This document shows, one piece after another, positions 57,063-64,000 of a stretch of 64,000 nucleotides of DNA (positions are counted from its first letter, which is position 1; each line of letters starts with the position of its first letter). The position numbers and the translations under genes are program-made. The notes below the pieces were generated by a model that saw only the letters and a list, made by a program, of their open reading frames with translations, had not been told where the DNA came from and did no database searches. This stretch comes from Diphasiastrum complanatum (lineage: Eukaryota > Streptophyta > Lycopodiopsida > Lycopodiales > Lycopodiaceae), in the NCBI GenBank assembly GCA_029204225.1, contig CM055097.1, positions 558,001-622,000 of the forward strand, in the 5' to 3' direction.

Positions 57063-57391
57063 GGTTTCACTTTGCCAATAGTTGTCTCTGATGATATCAG
57101 AAGGGTACCAAGAATAGTAGGTTTCCTACCTTAGTTTCATGAAAACATTGATGAAGATGCCCATAGGCATATTGAGGAATTCAACACATTGATGTTCGTT
57201 AATAGAATCATGAATCTCGAGCATGTAATGATGTTGTTCCCCACAACTTTGATAGGAGAAGTCAGAAGATGGTACTATAATTTATCCACAAATTCGATCA
57301 ACACACTAGAGGAGCTATCCGAAGTGTTTTTAGATGAATTTAGACCCACATGTAACATCCATGATCTAATGTTTATGTTAACTACAATCTA
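57063..57391 (+). pseudogene. Ty3/gypsy-type gag fragment, copy A
   Basis: The frame reads TLPIVVSDDIRRVPRIVG, then FHENIDEDAHRHIEEF and the core of a Retrotrans_gag domain (IGEVRRWYYNLSTNSINTLEELSEVFLDEF), ending at a stop near 57391. One TAG interrupts near 57130. The WYY-LP-SI-TWEEL-like pattern is typical of plant gypsy gag. No knuckle, protease or RT follows. Confidence 0.65.
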
Positions 57392-58185
57392 GCATATGCT
57401 TATATGTCAAAAGGCTAAAAGAATTGGTCCGCCAATTGAACCTTGTGTCGGAAATCAGTGAGTTTGTGCGGAAGCTGGGAGCGAGCTAGATGCGTGGATC
57501 AGAAATGCTACAGTTAGCAGCAAAATAGTTGAAATGATGGATTCAAACAAATGCACAAAGACCATTAACATTAGTAGGACAAATCGCACTCTGATTATTA
57601 TCAACAATGAGTACAATTGCATGAAGTTATAACTTCAACTTGTTGAGCGTGATAACGCTGATACAGATAAAGAGATTTTGCTAGTGGATGTTTCAAGAAG
57701 AAGAGAGATCAAGGTAATAAGCAAGGAAATTTCACTTTTGATGAGGATGGTGTTGATGAGAAAAATTCAAGTGATTCTCTTTTTATGTCTTCTTGTTTGC
57801 TAACCAATGATGGATAGCACTTCGCATGCATTTTCGAGAAGTGCAATGCCAAACAATATCCATCAGATGAGCTTATGATCAGCAACAAAAAGATCAAACA
57901 TCTGGATCCAAACATGGCACTCTCAGTTATCAAACTCAAATGCATGAAGCCCAAAAATTTGCTACATTTTATTTGCATCCAACCTCTACACGCGAATCTA
58001 CTTATTCGGAAAATTTGAACAAGATTGATGAGTAAAGATTGTGGTCACCTTCATGATCTAGGAACAAACAACAAAAAGAAGCCAAGCTTTGTTTAACACT
58101 TCTCTTTGTGAAGCAATGGCTTAAAAATAACGTCAGTTAGAATTAACGTAGAATCATTGTGCTACTGTACTATGGGTCCTATTAG

Positions 58186-58850
58186 TTGATAAGGATCAGT
58201 TGGCCTCGCCACGAGGCAAGTCGATGGGACATAGACGCATTTTTAGAAGCCTTTGATCAGAATGGGGTTGAAGGAGAAGATATTACCCCAGAGGAGCTAG
58301 ATATAGACCCTAAAGAAAAACACATCGTATTAGAAGACCCCTTGAGCCACAACCAACCACAGCCAGTTGAAGAACCACAAGTGGATCTAGAAGCATTCTC
58401 ATACTCGGAACTAAACCTTGCCATGGAGCTTTCATTGCAAGAAGCTAGTCTATCATACATAGAAGCAAGCCCATCTGCATATGAGAGGGGAATGGCAATA
58501 GATTTACCTCCCCTACCCCCGAAAATAGTCGAAACTAAAGAATTTCTATCCCACGAACGCATGATGCCAATTCTTCTTGAAGATCAAGAAGATATTCTAA
58601 CTAACATGTGAATAGCAATAGTGCTGTCACTACAAGAATGGAAGCACCATTAGACACACACATGGATGACATCCAACAAGAAGTAAAAACATGCAAACCC
58701 TCAACATGGTATGATAGTGAGAACGAGATCCCTAATCTAGTTGAGACTTATAGTGATAGATCTGAGTGGGAGACCATGTCTGAAGATGAAATTGAACCAG
58801 ATTCAAATGAGGTTGGATGTGATAGAGAAGAAAGTGGGAGGAGATCGTAG
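58186..58850 (+). pseudogene. Acidic gag-like ORFs with a ubiquitin-interacting-motif look-alike
   Basis: Two consecutive frames (58186-58611 and 58608-58850) encode an acidic, proline- and glutamate-rich protein: WDIDAFLEAFDQNGVEG, DPLSHNQPQPVEEP, ELNLAMELSLQEASLSYIEA, DLPPLPPKIVETKEF, then SEWETMSEDEIEPDS. A related SKWETMSEGDQI lies just beyond, near 58870. The stretch at 58408-58446 (ELNLAMELSLQEA) closely fits the UIM consensus. The first frame opens with TTG right after a TAG, so the true start is unknown. It sits between two gag fragments and probably was the N-terminal part of the gag polyprotein that continues at 59035. Confidence 0.45.
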
Positions 58851-58999
58851 ATGATGACATAGTGTCCAAGTGGGAAACGATGTCAGAAGGTGATCAAATT
58901 AAATTCAAATCCGAATGGGATGAATTACGATGATGAAAGCACTGAATTTTTATTTTTTAATGAGAATGATGATTTGTCTTAGGCTCAACTGACTCTGCA

Positions 59000-59190
59000 A
59001 ACACCTAGCCCTGCTCCTATCACACCGGTGGTAAGAAGAGCCACTTTGCCAATAGTTTTCCTTGATGATATTGGAAGGGTACCAAGAATAGTAGGTTCCC
59101 TACCTCAGTTTCACAAAAACATTGATGAAGATGCCCATTCGTGTATTGAATTATTCGACACATTGATGTCCATCAATAAAATCATGAATC
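59000..59190 (+). pseudogene. Ty3/gypsy-type gag fragment, copy B
   Basis: QTPSPAPITPVVRRATLPIV, then DDIGRVPRIVGSLPQFHKN, IDEDAHSCIELFDTLMSIN and KIMNP. The nucleotide match to copy A (57071-57215) is close over about 150 bases. The similarity stops at about 59191, where copia sequence takes over. Confidence 0.65.
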
Positions 59191-59191
59191 C

Positions 59192-59286
59192 TTGATGTTT
59201 ATACGAAACCTTTGAGTAAGGACAAGTTTGAGGTGTTTAGAGGTAAGCTTTCTCTTTGTGACATTGACAATAGACTTAAGCTTTAG
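59192..59286 (+). pseudogene. Ty1/copia pol C-terminal tail fused to gypsy gag
   Basis: DVYTKPLSKDKFEVFRGKL and a stop (TAG at 59284-59286) are the very end of copia RNase H. It is joined directly to gypsy gag text without the intervening pol, so a deletion or recombination made this junction. Confidence 0.7.
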
Positions 59287-59292
59287 GGAGAG

Positions 59293-59650
59293 TGTTAGAA
59301 TTAAAAGGTTAAGTCTATTGTGTCAGTACAGTACTTTACGTTCTTATCATAGTACACTCGTCTTAATGTTGAGTGCAGTATACATGTGCCTCGTAATGAC
59401 ACGTGTGTCGGGACTTGGTCCTGTAAAAAGTAGCCTGACCATGCAAGATTGCCCCAAGGAGAAGACATCGTGTATATATCGACTAGAATTTTTGAGTATG
59501 AATATACACATCTCTTTCAGTTGCTTGTGAATTGCTTGATACTCTGGTTAGCTTGTTCTTTTTGGTTCACATTGTCAAGTAGCATATTTGCATATTAACA
59601 AGATCTTGTCAAGAACAACTCTCAGTCTCCTTGGAATTCCGTTCTCAGGA
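59293..59650 (+). repeat. Probable copia 3' LTR fragment
   Basis: AGGGAGAG (polypurine tract) is followed by TGTTAGAATT. A TATA-like GTATATATCG lies at about 59471. The right end was not found; 59650 is approximate. Confidence 0.5.
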
Positions 59651-60328
59651 TACAACTGTGAAATAAACCAATATGTTGTGCAAGTTCTAAGATTATCTAT
59701 TTATGATTATCATTATCTTATCTCTGTGGAAAATGAGCAAAGGTCACCAAACAAGGATGGAAGCTAAATGCAAAATTTAATATGAAAAATCTTAAAGAGC
59801 TTTGTTGTAAAAAAAGCATGTCTCAACGACTGTTTGTTTGTCCAAGTTTGCACAACACATCATCCTCTTTACTCAAAGCATATACTTAATTCTTGTGGAA
59901 TTTGTTTGATGAATACTATAGTAGCGCTTGGAACAATTTGTATTGCTAGCTGGCTTGCTTGATGGGTAAATCTAACCCTCTTTTTTAAAGCTATTGCTTG
60001 TAAGTCACAAAGTTGTTGGGGGAATATTTAGAGTTGAATTTGAGAGTACAAACATCAATACTTTTGCTATAGCAATTATCATCTACAAAAATTACAAACA
60101 GTTCAGAAATATGCTTGAAGCTCCACGAATAAGACAACAAAAGGAATGATTACCTATGCAAAAGGATTTAGACGAGGACATTGTGTGGAATCAAAAGTAT
60201 TCATCAACAAAGCTGTTGCTTGAGAACTTTTCTACAAGTGAGTTATTCCCCTACGAGCTACTACCCACTGTTATTATTGCATAGTTGAGCGCTTATGCTA
60301 TGAAATCCCTACTACGAGTGCAACTATT

Positions 60329-60384
<56 letters not shown>

Positions 60385-61564
60385 GTGCAACAACAAAAAA
60401 TAGGTAAAAATTGTTTAGAATTTCCATGCATTGTGGAGAAAGCATTGCAAAGAGTTTTAAGCTACTCTTTAGCATTGCTTTTGTTTGATTTGTTTGGAGG
60501 CCGTAGTACAACAATTTAGTGATCCTTGTTGCTAAGATTTGTCATAGGGTTGCCAAGAAGACAAATGTTGGGTTAGTTTCAGTGTAGGAGGTGGCCTTGA
60601 GCATCCATGTTTATGGGTGCATGCTTTCATAGGCCTTCTTTTGCATTCTCATTGTTGGGTTTCTTTGGCACCGACTTGTTGTCATCAGTAATATGTTGGT
60701 AGAAGAATCTTTTTTAGCTTTACAGCACATGCACTTTTCAATTCAACTTTTCTGTCTGCACTGTCTAGTGTATACTCAAAAAACGAAATGGCATTTAATA
60801 AAACCTTGAACTCAAAAGCTCATGCAACTGACGAAACTATTAAACTCTAAACTCTAGTGCCACAGTCCAAATTCTAAACTCTAGCGCATGCCACAGTCCC
60901 CCTTGAAACTCCTGAATTTTGTAAAGCAAATTCTACATGCTACAACACAAAGTATACAAACTAAAAATGTCCCAACAACCACTTTCCACAGCAGCAGTTT
61001 AGTTTTTCGACATATTCTCCTTCCCCTGCCCCACACCCATTCACCCACACCTCTTTCGAATAAATGCATATGAAAAAATATTCCCAATTGCGTTCCAAAT
61101 CGGAGCATGTTCTGGAACCCAAAGCATGCCCAGACAAGTATTTCTATTGCGTTTGAAATGCTGCATGCCTAATACAAGCTTTCTTCTCTCAAGTTGGCTT
61201 TTAGAAATCTTAGTTCCACATTCTCATCCAGGATAATTAGAAGTGGAAATCAATTCTCACAAAAGAGAATCACAAAGATTCCAGAGTTTCAGATCTAGGA
61301 TTGGAAAGCAGGATAACATTCTCATTGATTTTATAACCCGTGCAAATGAGAAAATCTTTCTCCCTTATATCCAGAAAAGGAACGTTTAGGCTTCAATATT
61401 GAATAGGATATCGTATTCCCAAGGCTGGATTCTCTTCCATACACCAACAAGTGTACTTGGAAATACAACTGAAAACCTGCTTATCATATTGAACTACAAG
61501 AGCCTGCTTGTCCACCTTGAGCTCTTTACATTGCACAATCAGACGCCCTGGATCCTACAAATTG
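59651..61564. other. No gene recognised
   Basis: Contains the GA tract at 60336. The other frames are short and without a family pattern. Confidence 0.4.
60336..60382 (+). repeat. (GA)n microsatellite
   Basis: About 47 bases of GA. No gene is recognised nearby. Confidence 0.95.
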
Positions 61565-61694
61565 CTAATGATTTTCTTCCTCCCAGATATCATTTTCAAG
61601 CGTTTGTTTGACCTGCCTTCGCGATATACGACGGTGAGTCTTCGAAACCAGCATTGGCTCTGCTTGTTTAATTCCTGATGCTCCTACCTTATAC
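61565..61694 (-). CDS. Possible terminal exon of an unrecognised gene
   Basis: Minus strand, after an acceptor-like GCATGTTTAG, the frame encodes YKVGASGIKQAEPMLVSKTH and RRISRRQVKQTLENDIWEEE, ending NH and a stop at 61565. The basic, helix-prone composition looks coding, and the short C-terminal exon is clean. No family is recognised and no upstream exon was found between 61695 and 62280. It could be chance. Confidence 0.3.
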
Positions 61695-62284
61695 CTAAAC
61701 ATGCAAATGAGATGTCTTAACCACAAAGAAGAACAATTCACAACTTCATATTCAAACAAAGGTCCCAATACTGCGAGTTGAAAATAAAACAAACCTCAAG
61801 CTTTAAGGCTTTACATTCTTCAAACAATTCTACAATGAATCGAATCAAAATTTCAAAAGCTCAACTTTTTGTACAAAAAAACTTTAAAAAAAGTAGCTTT
61901 TTTTTTTGCTAAGGTTTGATAGGAACTCCAGATTAATGGCAAGCTCCAGATTAATAGCAGGTCAGACTTACTATGGCCATAAGATAATAAGCAATTGCAC
62001 ATGGCCAAGTCCACAAATGACACTGTGACATAGGCGGAAGGAATGCTGCAGCAGTTACTGCTAGGTTCTTAAAATAACCTCTTCAAAATAAGACGCCATC
62101 TAATTATCAAGAATCCTTCATTCAGATAGCACCACCAAAATGAGTAGAATTATCGTACTAAATCTACCTCACAATGTTGCAAGAATTGGCGATTCGAACG
62201 ATGAATCGCGATTCGAATCGGTCTTAGCTGACTAGTAAAAGGCCCGAATAGGGCAGAAGCCCGATTCGGGACTTTTAGACCTGT

Positions 62285-62735
<451 letters not shown>

Positions 62736-62824
62736 TGTGTGAGTCTCACGAGTGCTCAGTGTGACTTGTGATTAGGGTGATTGAAGAATCAAGATTCTGA
62801 GTTGTGATTGGTCTACCTGGTGCC

Positions 62825-63055
62825 ATGCCGAGGACGAGAGATCCATTATGAGATCACGTGACCATTGATGCTACTTACAGCACCTCTGGCACGAAGAGGT
62901 GGACTTTTAGCCATGTCTCTTACATAGGTGGGCTTGCTTGGATTAAGGCACAAGGCACATTTATATCATCAGTGTGCATACGATACAGCCCCTTGCCAGC
63001 AGGCACCAACATCATTGGCGGATATAGGCGACCGAGCTCGAGCGGAGAAGCATGA
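62825..63055 (+). pseudogene. hAT transposase BED-finger exon, degenerate
   Basis: ATG at 62825 gives MPRTRDPL, then TGA at 62849-62851 where BED-hAT proteins have tryptophan (RDPLW), and continues DHVTIDATYSTSGTKRW. The zinc-finger cysteines expected after KRW are replaced (TFSHV), while GGLAWIKA and a later C remain in place. This is the N-terminal DNA-binding finger of a hAT-family (Ac-like) transposase, not functional as it stands. Confidence 0.5.
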
Positions 63056-63430
63056 GGCTGGTCCTTCGATGACGAGAAGTAAATAGGCTCCACTGAAGCC
63101 TGAAGTTTAAGCCATTTCAATTTGTGAATTTTGTAATTTTGAATTTTGTTGAAACTTGAAACTTGAAAGCTGAAACTTCTTGCAACGTGCTTCAAAGTTC
63201 AACTTGCAAGACTCAAGTGTAACAAGTTACAACTTTCTTGAAAGTAGAAATATCCTAACTTTTAATGTTTCAAGTTCAAAATTCGTTAAATTCTTGACAT
63301 GTCACAAGATGTTGGAGAGCGTTCCATGTCACGGAGGAGTGCATCTGCTGCAGTTCGCACCCACATCTCTTCTTAGGGAGAGGCAGAGGGTGTAGGTGCC
63401 CGCCGTGATGCATCCGTAGACATTGGTGCA

Positions 63431-63961
63431 TTGTCAGAGCCATGTAGAGTACCATCGACAAAGGCCTTGGGAGTAGACAGGAGCAGACAGCTTGGGAGTA
63501 GAGACTATTATGTGGGTCCCTACGAGCCCAACAATAAGGACAAAGCTCAAGTTGTAGTTCGGAGGTGTTTCTACTTGTGCAACCTCCCCTTTCACTTGGC
63601 CAGGTACATACCACATTCCTGACTCTTGAATCTTTCTTAATTCTCCAATCAATTTTTTAGTTGTATTATGTAGTATCATGTATCGCATATGCAGCTATGT
63701 CTCTAAATTTTGGTTGTCATTCTTGAATGTTGAATCTTGATTCTCATTGTTGAGTTGCTCAATGAAATTTGAATTAGGAGTCATGACACATTGACAAGTT
63801 ACAAATTACACAACTGACATACATTGGTGTCTTCCTATATGGGCACTACGTTTTTGAGAGCCATCGATGCCTCCGATATAGGCACATCTATCACCGAAGA
63901 GTATATGTTTTGCCACATCCAGAGGGCCATTGAGGATGTGGGGCCAGCCAATGTTGTGCAG
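63431..63961 (+). pseudogene. hAT transposase DUF659-type exons, continuing past the window
   Basis: Exon 1 ends AQVVVRRCFYLCNLPFHLA at 63603 with a GTACAT donor; this matches the start of DUF659 (RFFY-IPF-VAR in plant hATs). Exon 2 (about 63838-63961) encodes GTTFLRAIDASDIG and AIEDVGPANVVQ, the D-x-SD and EVG-ENVVQV parts of DUF659, and ends at a GTATAA donor. The remaining transposase, with the hAT dimerisation domain, would lie beyond 64000. The acceptor of exon 2 is not fixed. Confidence 0.6.
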
Positions 63962-64000
63962 GTATAATAAGTTGCAACTTGTAACTTATATTCATTCTCA

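Noticed and set aside
60881-61108. Trp/Gly-rich minus-strand frame with a hydrophobic end
   Set aside because: Overlapping frame on the other strand is equally open; no start context or homology pattern.

Overview
The window looks like nuclear DNA of a land plant. It is AT-rich and intron-containing, with GA/CT and GT microsatellites. Most of it is decayed Ty1/copia and Ty3/gypsy retrotransposon sequence around a few recognisable plant genes. Two of those genes are plant-specific families: a BBR/BPC (basic pentacysteine) GAGA-binding transcription factor, and a homologue of the Arabidopsis membrane protein At1g16860. A fragment of an NCED-type carotenoid dioxygenase and an orphan last exon of a plant DHRS4-like dehydrogenase agree. 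The lineage cannot be fixed from sequence alone; the mix of old retroelements and an unnamed transposon-like family makes me lean, weakly, to a large-genome non-flowering plant.

Layout. 0-15.5 kb: old remnants (gypsy gag/protease, copia integrase pieces on both strands, a gypsy RT scrap), the NCED fragment, the SDR exon, and a cluster of unrecognised coding pieces that includes copy 1 of an uncharacterised 'AGDLK' family. 15.7-24.7 kb: a copia element with both LTRs (15671-21642), directly followed by a second copia that lacks its 5' end and its integrase. 28-31 kb: the intact BBR/BPC gene on the minus strand with a (GA)n(GT)n tract and motif modules upstream. 31.5-34 kb: a 5'-truncated copia with a 927-bp 3' LTR. 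34-36.3 kb: copy 2 of the AGDLK family and repeat debris. 37.2-42.2 kb: a fourth copia whose 3' end is present twice, tail-to-tail, as an inverted repeat with arms of about 1.16 kb. 44.8-45.2 kb: a copia RT remnant full of stop codons. 46-51.9 kb: the complete four-exon At1g16860-like gene on the minus strand. 53-54.3 kb: GC-rich flank rich in CACGTG. 55-59.6 kb: tandem and inverted repeats and a gypsy-gag/copia chimera. 61.6-64 kb: an orphan terminal exon and a decayed hAT transposase gene that runs off the end.

The two well-preserved host genes are independent of each other, but their upstream flanks look alike. Each has a GA tract about 0.9-1.0 kb before the ATG and, beyond it, copies of a two-part motif: CCGTTGGAT, 16-17 bases, then GATTTTGCCACGT. 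GA repeats are the known binding sites of BBR/BPC proteins, so the BPC gene here could act on its own promoter and on the other gene; that is inference. The most striking structures are the copia inverted repeat (a possible hairpin-RNA source), the two related copies of the unnamed AGDLK family, and the shared promoter module.
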